From Mucilaginibacter sp. (lineage in GTDB: Bacteria; Bacteroidota; Bacteroidia; Sphingobacteriales; Sphingobacteriaceae), in NCBI RefSeq assembly GCF_028288205.1, contig NZ_JAQBOD010000048.1:62001-126000 (forward strand): 64,000 bases of DNA. The letters are read 5' to 3'. The position numbers and the translations under genes were made by a program. Position 1 is the first letter of the stretch. Every line of letters begins with the position of its first letter. This document shows positions 1 through 8,676 of this stretch, one piece after another. The notes beneath the pieces were generated by a model. That model did no database searches and was not told where the DNA came from. It saw only the letters and a list, made by a program, of their open reading frames with translations.

Positions 1-1270
1 GGTAAACACTGTAAACCGCAGAGAACACTAATAATTTTCCCGTAAAACCTGCGGTTACCGGTAACCCGGTTAATGATATGAGTATAATTATAAAACATAC
101 TGATGCTGCAGGATATTTAAGGCCCAGGCCCTTATAAGTATTTACATCTTCTGATCCGGTAATTTTTGTGAAGTAGGTTACCAGCATCAGCGCGCCAATA
201 TTAGCTATAACATACACTGCCAGATAATAAGCCAGGGCCGTAATACCTTGTGATGTAAAGGTAACAATCGCCATTAAAGCAAAGCCGGTATGGCCTATGC
301 TGGAATAAGCCAGCATGCGCTTAACGTTGTTTTGCATTACAGCGGCAAAGTTGCCCGCTATCATGGTGATGATGCCGATAACCGACAGGTATAACCCAAA
401 ATCAAATGCTTTCCATTGCTGAGAGATCAGGAACGGCGTTAAAAAGTTAAGCAATAACCCAAACGCGGCAATTTTGGGTACGGTAGACAGGAACGCGGTA
501 ATTGGCGTTGGCGCGCCTTCATATACATCGGGCACCCAAAAATGCAAGGGAACAAATGATAGTTTAAAGCCGATGCCAACCAATACTAATATCAACGCGA
601 AAGTTGTACCTGCCGCATTAACCTGTATAAGTCCTGCCACAAAATTAGGATCAAATAAACTCAACGTACCGGTAAAACCATAAAGTAATGATATACCATA
701 CAACATAATAGCCGACGCCGACGCGCCGAATAGTACATATTTTAACCCGGCCTCTGTGCTAAAAGCATTTTCTGAACGATAGGCCACCAACAGGTATGAT
801 GCTATGGATACCATCTCGATAGCCAAATAAACCGATAGCAGGTTTGCCGCCATTGTCATTAAGTGAAGACCAAGTATCGCGGCTATACTTATAGAATAAA
901 GGTCGGAAAGTTTTTTTGTATGCGATTTTAATGGCTCATCCCAGGCAAAGTATAATAATAGCAGTAAAGCCGAACTATCAATAATGAGTCTAAAAATTAA
1001 AGAGATATGATTCTGCAGCAACATATCGCTAAACAGAAATATATTATGCTCTCCAATTAGCTGCAGCTGTATAATATCTTTAGATATTACTAATATAATA
1101 CCTCCGCATGCTACAATGCGGCATAATTTTTCGGAGTTACGGCCAAATAGCAAGTCGGTAATTAATACTACAACAAACAACAGAGACAAGCATATTTCGG
1201 GACCGAAATACTGCATATCGCCCAGTATCTGGGTTAATTGTCCTTGTATATAGGGTAGCAGATCGTGCAT
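1..1270 (-). CDS. nuoN: NADH-quinone oxidoreductase subunit N (3' end cut by window edge)
   Basis: Antiporter-like membrane subunit of respiratory complex I, one of the proton-pumping modules of the inner-membrane arm. I read this frame by hand: it opens at ATG 1268-1270 and stays open to base 1, about 423 codons, so the C-terminus lies outside the window. The translation is a chain of hydrophobic helices and carries the antiporter-family stretch FVPLHFWVPDVYEGAPTP (around 510-570) followed by KRMLAYSSIGHTGF. It starts 6 bp after the stop of the MuiA-like gene and is the last nuo gene seen, in the usual place after nuoM apart from the intervening gene. Confidence 0.93.
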   Translation of the reverse strand, partial: MHDLLPYIQGQLTQILGDMQYFGPEICLSLLFVVVLITDLLFGRNSEKLCRIVACGGIILVISKDIIQLQLIGEHNIFLFSDMLLQNHISLIFRLIIDSSALLLLLYFAWDEPLKSHTKKLSDLYSISIAAILGLHLMTMAANLLSVYLAIEMVSIASYLLVAYRSENAFSTEAGLKYVLFGASASAIMLYGISLLYGFTGTLSLFDPNFVAGLIQVNAAGTTFALILVLVGIGFKLSFVPLHFWVPDVYEGAPTPITAFLSTVPKIAAFGLLLNFLTPFLISQQWKAFDFGLYLSVIGIITMIAGNFAAVMQNNVKRMLAYSSIGHTGFALMAIVTFTSQGITALAYYLAVYVIANIGALMLVTYFTKITGSEDVNTYKGLGLKYPAASVCFIIILISLTGLPVTAGFTGKLLVFSAVYSVY

Positions 1271-1276
1271 ATTTTA

Positions 1277-3115
1277 CTATTGGACTATAATAGATTGATT
1301 TCTGGGATATCTCACCTGATATTTTAACAGAAGCTTCTTTTCGTCTTGCGGATTTAAATTTAAATTCCATGAAACTTTACCGGTTGCTTTATCCAAATTA
1401 CCGGCCGATACTTCCTGATTTTCTACCTCAATAGATGAGTTTTGTGATACAGGAACCTGGTCTTCAACCAAAAGACTTACAGGTTGATTTTTTCGATTTT
1501 TAATATCTATCAACCAGCTACGTGTATCTTTTTTATTTGAAGTGAATGTTTGTTTTTCAGTCAGCTCCTTTTGTAGTACTCGTGTCACTACAATATTTTT
1601 ATCAGTCCCTAACGATAAGTTTAGTGTATCTGTAGCTACCTGTGTATTGATTAATGATTTACCAATATAAGTTCCTTCGAAAAACAAATTGGCTTCCCCT
1701 GATAAAAAATTATATTTATTCCAATCAGTTAAGCTGGCAGTTAAAAATACATCAGTATTGATTTTTGGCGCAGTATAATATTGATAAGTAGCAGCTAACT
1801 CTACCTGGTTAATTTCAACCAAATATTGCTTACCATCGCTTGGTATGGAATATGGGTTATCAATATTGAATTCTACATTTGTTTGGTTTTGAGTTTGTTG
1901 CACTGCAACCGGCAAAGTGGATGTATTTAACCCCGCGACCCGATCTGATAATTCTTCTGTAACTGAGGTTCCATAACCTACCGCAACCACTTCATTTAAT
2001 GAATTTACAGTAGGTCTAAGTCCTACATTCATTACTGACTTAGTTACCGGCTGCTCAATTGTTTCATATCCTATAAAAGCATAAACTAACAATTGACTGG
2101 CTCCCTGAGGTATTTGAATAGAATAATTGCCGTTCGCATCACTTGTAGAACCAATAGAAGTTCCTTTTACTTTAACTATAACACCAGGTATTGATCCATT
2201 ATTATCATATACCCTGCCACTAACTTTTGTAATAGCACTAATGGTAGTGTAAGACATCCCGAAATTAAGATAGTAAGGGTTTAATGTCTGTTTACTTCCG
2301 CTTAAAGAAGGATTACCTGTTGAAAGTGTGAGTTTTATATTTTTCCAATCCTCGCCACTTTGTTGGCTTACATTTGCTTTATAGGCAATAGTTATGGGGC
2401 TATTAACATTTTTGGCTCTGATATCATAAGTTGGATACCAGCTTGCGTTATTTACAACATAACTTAAGGTAAAGGTTGATTGCAAGGGTGTTTTTGACGA
2501 AACAGTTACAATTATATTACTGGTAGCCTTACTGCTACCTTTCATAACATCAGCTATTTGGCGGTTTAATTTTTGAAGTTCAATATTTAATGTGGCTATT
2601 TGTTCATGAGCCACGGTTTCCCTTTTTTTTATCTCGGTTAAACGCATTGTTTGAAAATCAAGTGCTTGCCTTAATTTTAGAATATCCAGATTAGCGTTTT
2701 GCCCACTCACCAATTGATTTTTAGTCAACATCTGCTCTTCTTGTTGGTCTATAGTAAGCAACGTATTTTGGAAAGTGATTTTATCTCTTAGTGTTTTTTG
2801 TTGAGCTTGCAGATCATCTACATTTTTTCTTCTAACCTGCTCATTCAAAAAGTTAAGCTCACTTTTAACTGATAAAATCGTAAAATCACCATTGGCGCGT
2901 ACCTGTAAACTCTGCACATCAATATTAGGCGAAATATTGCCAAACACTAAAGTAGATGCCCCGGCAGTAATATTAACTGATGCCGTACGGGTTACCTGTG
3001 CACCATTTAAAAAAATTATAACTTTTTGAACTTTTGAATCTATTTTAGGCTCATCTGCTTTTGCAGCAATTCCAATAATCAATAAGCATGAAACAATTAA
3101 TAATCTTTTAATCAT
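1277..3115 (-). CDS. MuiA-like DUF4140/DUF4139 protein with inserted carboxypeptidase-regulatory-like domain
   Basis: Exported protein of the 'mucoidy inhibitor A' type; molecular function unknown. Residues 1-20 form a signal peptide ending KAD. Residues about 30-90 match the DUF4140 N-terminal domain (VIIFLNGAQVTR). About 95-190 is Gln/Leu-rich and likely coiled coil. From about 195 the DUF4139 beta-rich region starts (SWYPTYDIRA). It is interrupted at about 296-368 by a carboxypeptidase-regulatory-like fold (VSGRVYDNNGSIPGV), followed by LNEVVAVGYGT at 373-383, a string typical of SusC-type receptor N-termini. The DUF4139 part resumes to residue 612. It lies 4 bp after nuoM and 6 bp before nuoN, so it is almost certainly co-transcribed with complex I. 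Confidence 0.8.
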   Translation of the reverse strand: MIKRLLIVSCLLIIGIAAKADEPKIDSKVQKVIIFLNGAQVTRTASVNITAGASTLVFGNISPNIDVQSLQVRANGDFTILSVKSELNFLNEQVRRKNVDDLQAQQKTLRDKITFQNTLLTIDQQEEQMLTKNQLVSGQNANLDILKLRQALDFQTMRLTEIKKRETVAHEQIATLNIELQKLNRQIADVMKGSSKATSNIIVTVSSKTPLQSTFTLSYVVNNASWYPTYDIRAKNVNSPITIAYKANVSQQSGEDWKNIKLTLSTGNPSLSGSKQTLNPYYLNFGMSYTTISAITKVSGRVYDNNGSIPGVIVKVKGTSIGSTSDANGNYSIQIPQGASQLLVYAFIGYETIEQPVTKSVMNVGLRPTVNSLNEVVAVGYGTSVTEELSDRVAGLNTSTLPVAVQQTQNQTNVEFNIDNPYSIPSDGKQYLVEINQVELAATYQYYTAPKINTDVFLTASLTDWNKYNFLSGEANLFFEGTYIGKSLINTQVATDTLNLSLGTDKNIVVTRVLQKELTEKQTFTSNKKDTRSWLIDIKNRKNQPVSLLVEDQVPVSQNSSIEVENQEVSAGNLDKATGKVSWNLNLNPQDEKKLLLKYQVRYPRNQSIIVQ

Positions 3116-3119
3116 ACAA

Positions 3120-4727
3120 CTATTTATTTATATGTAAAAACTGCACCAGCGCCAATACCGAATCATTTATCTTATCAAAAACCAACGATGGCATTATGCC
3201 TAAAACTAACACTATTATCGCCAAAGGCAACAAGGTTATTATTTCGCGGACATTCAGATCGGCTAAAGCTGTTTTCCAGATCTCTCCTCCTTTTAATGAT
3301 ACCGAACCGAAGAACATGCGTTGCAGTGTCCATAAAAAATAGCAGGCACTTAGCAGAATACCTATCGCGCCGCAAACTGCCATCCAATAAGGCAATAAGC
3401 CGTTAACCGATGCCGATTTAAAAGCGCCTGCTAATGAGAATGCCTCGGCAATAAATGCAGAGAACCCCGGCAGGCCCAATGAAGCAAAGAATGCAATCAT
3501 TATAAATATGGTATATTTTGGCATCAGGGTACCCAATCCACGGAAATGGTTAATATCCCGGTCATGTACCCTGTTATAAATCACTCCTGCCAAAAAGAAC
3601 AGCATAGTTGATAAAAATCCATGGCTCACCATTTGTATTACTGCGCCGCTTAAACCTTCGGCAGTTTGCGAGGCTATGCCCAGCAATACAAACCCCATTT
3701 GCGATACAGACGAATAAGCGATAACCCGCTTCAGATCGCGCTGAGCCAACGCGTTTAACGCGCCATATATTATAGAGATAACACCCAGCAAGCCCAGCCA
3801 GAATGCTCCGGATGCAGCTACGTCGGGGAATATGCCCAGACATATCCTTATAATTCCGTAACCGCCTATTTTTAGCAGGATAGCTGCCAAAATGATGGAT
3901 ACCGGGGTTGGTGCCTCTACGTGCGCGTCGGGTAACCAGGTATGCAACGGCACAACCGGAACCTTAATGGCAAATGCAATAAATAGTATGATGAAGCCAA
4001 GCGTTCTTGCCTGTACACCAAACAAGGTATAATGACTTAATGTAGAAAATATTGAATCATGCCCGTAATTGGCCGGGTTCATCATCTGCACCATATTAAA
4101 GGTATGGTTGCCGGTAGCCGGATCAATTACAGATAAGTACAAGCCTATCATCACCAGTAACATAAATACCGAGCCGAACAGGGTGTACAGGAAGAACTTT
4201 ATAGCCGCGTACTCGCGCCTTGCTCCTCCCCACATACCTATCAGGAAGTATAATGGCAGTAGCATTAATTCGTAAAAAATATAGAACAGGAAGAAATCCA
4301 GTGAGCAAAACACGCCCAGTACTGCCATATCCAATATCAGGAAAAGCACGAAGAACCCTTTGAGGTTACTCTTAATTTCCCATGATGCCAGCGCTGCTAT
4401 AACCAATACCAATGAGGTCATTACCAGCAGGGTGATGGATATACCGTCTATCCCCACAAAATAATCCATTTGCATATGGCCCATGCTGCCCAGGTTAAGG
4501 TTTATCCAGGGTAGTTTTTGCACAAATTGAAACTGACCCTCGGTAGCTATACCGCCAAAAGCCGCGCCCGTTTTAAAGTTAAGGTATAACCACACACTCA
4601 TACACAACTGCACCAACGTAGCCAACAGCGTAATGTATTTAAAACTACCGCGCCAGTTGGAAGGCATCAACGCGATGATGAGTCCGAACAGCAGGGGGAT
4701 AAATATGAGTATGGTTAATAGGTTCAT
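3120..4727 (-). CDS. nuoM: NADH-quinone oxidoreductase subunit M
   Basis: Second antiporter-like proton-pumping subunit of complex I, in the inner membrane. The ATG at 4725-4727 (MNLLTILIFIPLL) gives 535 residues, a normal NuoM length. An upstream in-frame ATG at 4874 would add 49 residues encoded by a repeat-like spacer, so I reject it. The protein is hydrophobic throughout and has the family motifs FYIFYELMLLPLYFLIG (with the key Glu) and VVPLHTWLPDAHVEAPTP. The stop is TAG at 3120-3122, 4 bp before the MuiA-like gene. The gene follows nuoL after a spacer of about 210 bp. Confidence 0.95.
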   Translation of the reverse strand: MNLLTILIFIPLLFGLIIALMPSNWRGSFKYITLLATLVQLCMSVWLYLNFKTGAAFGGIATEGQFQFVQKLPWINLNLGSMGHMQMDYFVGIDGISITLLVMTSLVLVIAALASWEIKSNLKGFFVLFLILDMAVLGVFCSLDFFLFYIFYELMLLPLYFLIGMWGGARREYAAIKFFLYTLFGSVFMLLVMIGLYLSVIDPATGNHTFNMVQMMNPANYGHDSIFSTLSHYTLFGVQARTLGFIILFIAFAIKVPVVPLHTWLPDAHVEAPTPVSIILAAILLKIGGYGIIRICLGIFPDVAASGAFWLGLLGVISIIYGALNALAQRDLKRVIAYSSVSQMGFVLLGIASQTAEGLSGAVIQMVSHGFLSTMLFFLAGVIYNRVHDRDINHFRGLGTLMPKYTIFIMIAFFASLGLPGFSAFIAEAFSLAGAFKSASVNGLLPYWMAVCGAIGILLSACYFLWTLQRMFFGSVSLKGGEIWKTALADLNVREIITLLPLAIIVLVLGIMPSLVFDKINDSVLALVQFLHINK

Positions 4728-4938
4728 CCGTTGATGAGGTTTGAGATGTGAAATGTAAAATATGAGATAACGGGTGTTCGAAAAAAGCGGAGGCCCGTGC
4801 GATTCTCCTCTTGAGGGGGGTGTAGAGATGTGTACTTTGTGCGTATTAACACACCCCTGCAACCGCACAGCCATACGCGCGCCCTCTCAAGAGGGGAACT
4901 TATCGCGTAGTGATTTTCAAAAGTCAGTAATCTCATAT
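4728..4938. repeat. Spacer between nuoL and nuoM with two short palindromes
   Basis: This spacer breaks an otherwise tightly packed operon. Two related palindromic blocks lie in it: ctcctcttgagggg near 4805-4818 and ccctctcaagagggg near 4882-4896. Between them tgtgtac... and ...acacaccc also mirror each other loosely. The layout resembles a REP-like intergenic element rather than coding sequence. A transcript across it could fold into a long imperfect hairpin. No gene is visible. Confidence 0.5.
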
Positions 4939-6996
4939 CTAAACAGATAAATAAATAAGCAGGGCCAGTACAATTGCCAGCATACTAAACAAATAATATT
5001 GAATTTTACCGCCTTGAAACCGGCGCACAAAATTACCGGTTATTTGCACGATAAAGGTAAGCAGGCGCGATATTCCGTCAATAACATTATAATCAAACCA
5101 GGCAGCTATTTTTGATATCGCTATGGTGACGGTTGACAGCAGGTGGATAAAACCGTCAATAACCTTACGGTCAAACCATGACAGCACCCTGCTTAAAGCC
5201 ATTACCGCACGTACAATCACTTTCCTGTATACTTTATCAATATACCATTCGTGGTACGACATATGGAACAATAAGCCGGTTTGCGGAAATATTAAAAGCT
5301 TACGTTCGGTATATACCGCCCATGCCCAATAGATTAAAAACAGGCTTAGTATATTTACACCTATCGGCACAATGGTATGATAAATATTTATCCGCTGTAA
5401 ATGGGTAGAACTAAAACCGGTAAATACCCATGCATGCTCATATAACACCGGGTTTAGAGAGAACAAGGGGAACAAACATGCCACAGCCAACAGCATTAAT
5501 GGCACGCGGTATTTCCACCCCCCATCACTGATATGGTATTTTATATGCGGATGAAATTGCTCCAATTTAAACTCGCCAAAAAACACTTTTACTATCAGCC
5601 TTGCTACATAAAAAGCGGTTAGCCAGGTGGTGATGATGGCGCCTATAGGTACCAGTCTGAACAAAATATTTTTATTATCCGACCAATCTACAGCCTGTAT
5701 CAAAATACCATCTTTGGATAAATAACCCGATGTAAACGGCAAGCCTATCAGCGCCAAGCCGCCAATAACAGCGGCAATAAATGTAAACGGCAGCTTCTTC
5801 CGCAAGCCGCCCATATATAAAATGCTTTGCGGGTCGATGTCCAGATCGTTATCTTCTTTGATGTGCTGCATTTGGTGGATAACAATACCCGCTACCAAAA
5901 ACAACAAACATTTAAAAAACGCGTGCGTAACCAGATGGAACAACGACGATGCATACGCACCAACCCCCATGGCCATTACCATAAAGCCTAATTGCGATAT
6001 GGTGGAGTAAGCCAAAATACGTTTCAAATCGTTTTGCGTTAGCGCGATGGTGGCGGCCATAAAAGCGGTAAAACAACCTATTACGGCTAATATGTCAAGC
6101 TCTGTTGTGTTAAATATTGGATAAACCCTGCCTAATAAAAATACGCCGGCCGCTACCATTGTTGCCGCGTGAATTAATGCCGATACCGAAGTTGGCCCCT
6201 CCATAGCATCAGGCAGCCAGGTATGGAGCGGGAACTGTGCCGATTTGGCTGCCACCCCTAAGAATATACCACCGCAGGCTACATATTGCCAGATAGCAGG
6301 CAAACTACCAACCGGCGATATCCATAAACCATTGGTAATGGTTGATTGGCTAACTAAGCCGCCATCGCCAAAAAGCTGGGTGATATCAAAGGTGTGATAC
6401 TGGGCAAACAGGATAATGATAGCGGTTAACAAACCCACATCGCCAATACGGTTCATCAGGAAAGCTTTTTTATTAGCTTGTACCGCTTTTTCGCGGGTGA
6501 ACCAAAAACCTATCAATAAATAAGATGAAAAGCCTACCAGCTCCCAAAAAGCATAAAACAGTGCCATACTATCAACAACTACCAGTGCCAGCATGCTGAA
6601 ACAAAAAAAGCTGAGGTAGATGAAGTAACGATCGTAATTCTCGTCGTTCTTCATGTAGGCAATAGAGTAAATATGTACAGGCAACGCAATTACCGAAACC
6701 AGCAGCAATAATATTGCCGATAGGTTATTCAACAAAATACCGGCATATAACTGCGTGGAACCAATAATGAACCAAAGCTGCTGTATATGCGCCGGGTGCC
6801 CATTCCATATTTTAGCAAAAATGGAAATGGATAAAATACAGCTTACCAAAATAGCTATGGTAGCTATCCAGCCCGAAACCTTGTTACGCTTACCGGGCAA
6901 ACAGCAATTTACTATACAGGCAAACAGCGGCAACAATACTGCTGCTATTGCAAAGTAAATGGTGGATAGGTCCTGGTATGGTATGAGTGTTTTCAA
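4939..6996 (-). CDS. nuoL: NADH-quinone oxidoreductase subunit L
   Basis: Largest antiporter-like subunit of complex I, with the long lateral helix. The open frame reaches an ATG at 7062, but its first 22 residues are encoded by a repeat-like spacer, and there is no other ATG near the expected N-terminus. I prefer the TTG at 6994-6996 (KTLIPYQDLSTIYF), giving 685 residues; this start is tentative. Family motifs are present: FYAFWELVGFSSYLLIGFW and FPLHTWLPDAMEGPTSVSA. Near the C-terminus two similar units, WFDRKVIDGFIHLL and WFDYNVIDGISRLL, look like an internal duplication. Confidence 0.94.
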   Translation of the reverse strand: MKTLIPYQDLSTIYFAIAAVLLPLFACIVNCCLPGKRNKVSGWIATIAILVSCILSISIFAKIWNGHPAHIQQLWFIIGSTQLYAGILLNNLSAILLLLVSVIALPVHIYSIAYMKNDENYDRYFIYLSFFCFSMLALVVVDSMALFYAFWELVGFSSYLLIGFWFTREKAVQANKKAFLMNRIGDVGLLTAIIILFAQYHTFDITQLFGDGGLVSQSTITNGLWISPVGSLPAIWQYVACGGIFLGVAAKSAQFPLHTWLPDAMEGPTSVSALIHAATMVAAGVFLLGRVYPIFNTTELDILAVIGCFTAFMAATIALTQNDLKRILAYSTISQLGFMVMAMGVGAYASSLFHLVTHAFFKCLLFLVAGIVIHQMQHIKEDNDLDIDPQSILYMGGLRKKLPFTFIAAVIGGLALIGLPFTSGYLSKDGILIQAVDWSDNKNILFRLVPIGAIITTWLTAFYVARLIVKVFFGEFKLEQFHPHIKYHISDGGWKYRVPLMLLAVACLFPLFSLNPVLYEHAWVFTGFSSTHLQRINIYHTIVPIGVNILSLFLIYWAWAVYTERKLLIFPQTGLLFHMSYHEWYIDKVYRKVIVRAVMALSRVLSWFDRKVIDGFIHLLSTVTIAISKIAAWFDYNVIDGISRLLTFIVQITGNFVRRFQGGKIQYYLFSMLAIVLALLIYLSV

Positions 6997-7010
6997 ATAA
7001 TTTATTATTA

Positions 7011-7083
7011 GCCCCTCTAAATCTCTCCCGGTTGGGGAGACTTGAATATTAAGTCGTCCCAAGGGGAAGGTTTAGGTGGGGCG
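7011..7083. repeat. REP-like palindromic element between nuoK and nuoL
   Basis: The spacer reads cccctctaaatctctcccggttggggagactt, then a short centre, then ccaaggggaaggtttaggtgggg. The ends mirror each other (cccctctaaatctctccc against ggaaggtttaggtgggg), so the DNA can form an imperfect stem-loop. Such mirrored phrases recur between genes in Sphingobacteriaceae genomes (from general knowledge). It supplies the misleading upstream ATG of nuoL. Confidence 0.5.
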
Positions 7084-7084
7084 C

Positions 7085-7390
7085 TCAATCTTTCAAGTTA
7101 TTAATCCTGCCCGGATCAATGGTTCTGTATTTTTTATAAACGTTCAATATAATAGCTAAAGCTACCGCTGTTGTTGCTGCTGCAAGCACAATGGCAAACA
7201 GGGCGAATATTTGCCCGCCGTTATTGATCTTATCAAACTTGCCAAACGCTACCAGGTTTAAAATGGCACCATTCAGCATTAGTTCAATTCCTATTAATAT
7301 TTGTATGGCGTTATGTTTGGATACGATCATGTATAAACCTATACAAAACAGGGCTGCGCTCACTATTAAAAAATCGGTTAAGGTTATCAT
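7085..7390 (-). CDS. nuoK: NADH-quinone oxidoreductase subunit K
   Basis: Small hydrophobic subunit of the complex I membrane arm, taking part in proton transfer next to NuoJ and NuoN. Its 101 residues match the usual length. Three membrane helices can be read, with the conserved IGIELMLNGAILNLVAF segment carrying the buried Glu. Its start overlaps the end of nuoJ by four bases, the normal translational coupling in nuo operons. Confidence 0.95.
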   Translation of the reverse strand: MITLTDFLIVSAALFCIGLYMIVSKHNAIQILIGIELMLNGAILNLVAFGKFDKINNGGQIFALFAIVLAAATTAVALAIILNVYKKYRTIDPGRINNLKD

Positions 7391-7938
7391 ACCGCGCCCC
7401 GCTCCTTTCTGGATAAATGTGCCGCACCTACCAGTGCCATCATTAATAATATGGATATGGCCTCAAATGGCAATAAATACCTCGTCATTAAATTAATGCC
7501 AATATTGTTTATCATTTCCTCGTTTGGCTTGATTTCTGTATTTGTGCTGATGGCCTGTTTTATCCAGCCTATATTACCGGCGTCAATTTTAGTTATCACA
7601 TTCACCATCACCACAAAAAACAGCACTGCCAATAGTATTGCAGGCAATTTGCTCAGGCTGATGAATTTGCTTTTTTGTTGCTGTAACACATTCAGCGTTT
7701 CTTTGCCCGACAGCATAAAAGCGAATAATATCAACACCAAAATACCGCCTACATAAATTACTATTTGGGTTATAGCTATAAAATCTGCCAGTGCCAAAAC
7801 GTATAATCCTGCCAGCGCGAACAGCGTTATAAAAAACATAAAGATAGAGCGCACCAGGTTTTTGGTTGATGCCACAAACAATGCCGACCCCACCACAACA
7901 AAAGCCATCACATAAAAAAGCACCTGGGCCAAGCTCAT
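7387..7938 (-). CDS. nuoJ: NADH-quinone oxidoreductase subunit J
   Basis: Complex I membrane subunit of 183 residues with about five hydrophobic helices. Recognised by its position between nuoI and nuoK and by the family stretch FADFIAITQIVIYVGGILVL-like (here ALADFIAITQIVIYVGG), which includes the flexible helix next to the quinone channel. It overlaps nuoI by four bases upstream and nuoK by four bases downstream. Confidence 0.93.
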   Translation of the reverse strand: MSLAQVLFYVMAFVVVGSALFVASTKNLVRSIFMFFITLFALAGLYVLALADFIAITQIVIYVGGILVLILFAFMLSGKETLNVLQQQKSKFISLSKLPAILLAVLFFVVMVNVITKIDAGNIGWIKQAISTNTEIKPNEEMINNIGINLMTRYLLPFEAISILLMMALVGAAHLSRKERGAV

Positions 7939-8522
7939 GCGCCGCCCTCCTTTTTATTCATAGCAGCTAATTTTGCCGCTTGCCTTTCGGCTAATTGATT
8001 TTCCAGCAGTTGCCTTTTTTCGGCGGCAACTTCGGGTGTCATATCAGAGAATTCGTAGTTAAGGTCTTTTAATTCGAATACGGTCCTGTCATACTGATTG
8101 GTCATTACAATGCATTCGGTAGGGCAAACTATGGTACACAAGCCGCAGTACATGCACTTGGCCATATCAATATCAAACTTAGCGGCATAAATACGTTTTG
8201 GCGAACCGTCTGATGTGTTCCCAATCAATTCAGTAGCTTTTATAGAATCGATGGTGATGCAATCAACCGGGCAAATTTTAGCGCAGAGGTCGCATACAAT
8301 ACAATCATCTATTTCTACATCCAGCTGGTAACGGCCAACCTCTGGCACCGGTAATTTTTGGTGCGGGTACTGGATAGTATTTGTACCTTCCAGCCGTTTA
8401 AAATAATTATCATCAGTAACAGATATCACCTGCCGCTTCGCGTTTGAGGCAAAGAGGTGCCTTATGGTAAGGGATAGCCCCTTCCAGGTAGTTTTAAATC
8501 CGTTTATTGCTTTATTGATCAC
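7935..8522 (-). CDS. nuoI: NADH-quinone oxidoreductase subunit I, 2x[4Fe-4S] ferredoxin-like
   Basis: Iron-sulfur subunit that carries electrons towards the quinone site (clusters N6a/N6b). Both 4Fe-4S motifs are intact: C74-x2-C77-x2-C80-x3-C84 (CIVCDLCAKICP) and C123-x2-C126-x2-C129-x3-C133 (CMYCGLCTIVCP). The C-terminus is a charged, Ala/Glu-rich tail ending NKKEGGA. Length is 195 residues. It overlaps nuoJ and is separated from nuoH by a repeat-rich spacer of about 150 bp. Confidence 0.96.
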   Translation of the reverse strand: MINKAINGFKTTWKGLSLTIRHLFASNAKRQVISVTDDNYFKRLEGTNTIQYPHQKLPVPEVGRYQLDVEIDDCIVCDLCAKICPVDCITIDSIKATELIGNTSDGSPKRIYAAKFDIDMAKCMYCGLCTIVCPTECIVMTNQYDRTVFELKDLNYEFSDMTPEVAAEKRQLLENQLAERQAAKLAAMNKKEGGA

Positions 8523-8597
8523 TGATTTTTATTTGATTTCACTGATTTAATTTGCATTTTTTCGATTGATTTCACCGATTCTTTATTTTCTAATCTT

Positions 8598-8646
8598 TAA
8601 TCTTCAATAACCAATCTTCATTCCTTAATCTTTAATCTTCAACAAC
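8598..8646. repeat. Intergenic taatctttaatcttcaa phrase, copy A
   Basis: About 49 bp, beginning taatcttcaataaccaatct and ending aatctttaatcttcaacaac. A nearly identical copy in the opposite orientation lies at 10779-10826; by eye they differ at one substitution and one inserted base. The pair brackets nuoH and the start of murI. It sits in the 154-bp nuoH-nuoI spacer together with looser gatttcactgattt repeats at 8520-8585. Confidence 0.6.
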
Positions 8647-8676
8647 TTTATACCTAACCTCTAATCACTACCCAAC

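Noticed and set aside
4728..4874. N-terminal extension of nuoM to the ATG at 4874
   Set aside because: The 49 added residues come from palindromic spacer DNA and do not look like a membrane protein start.
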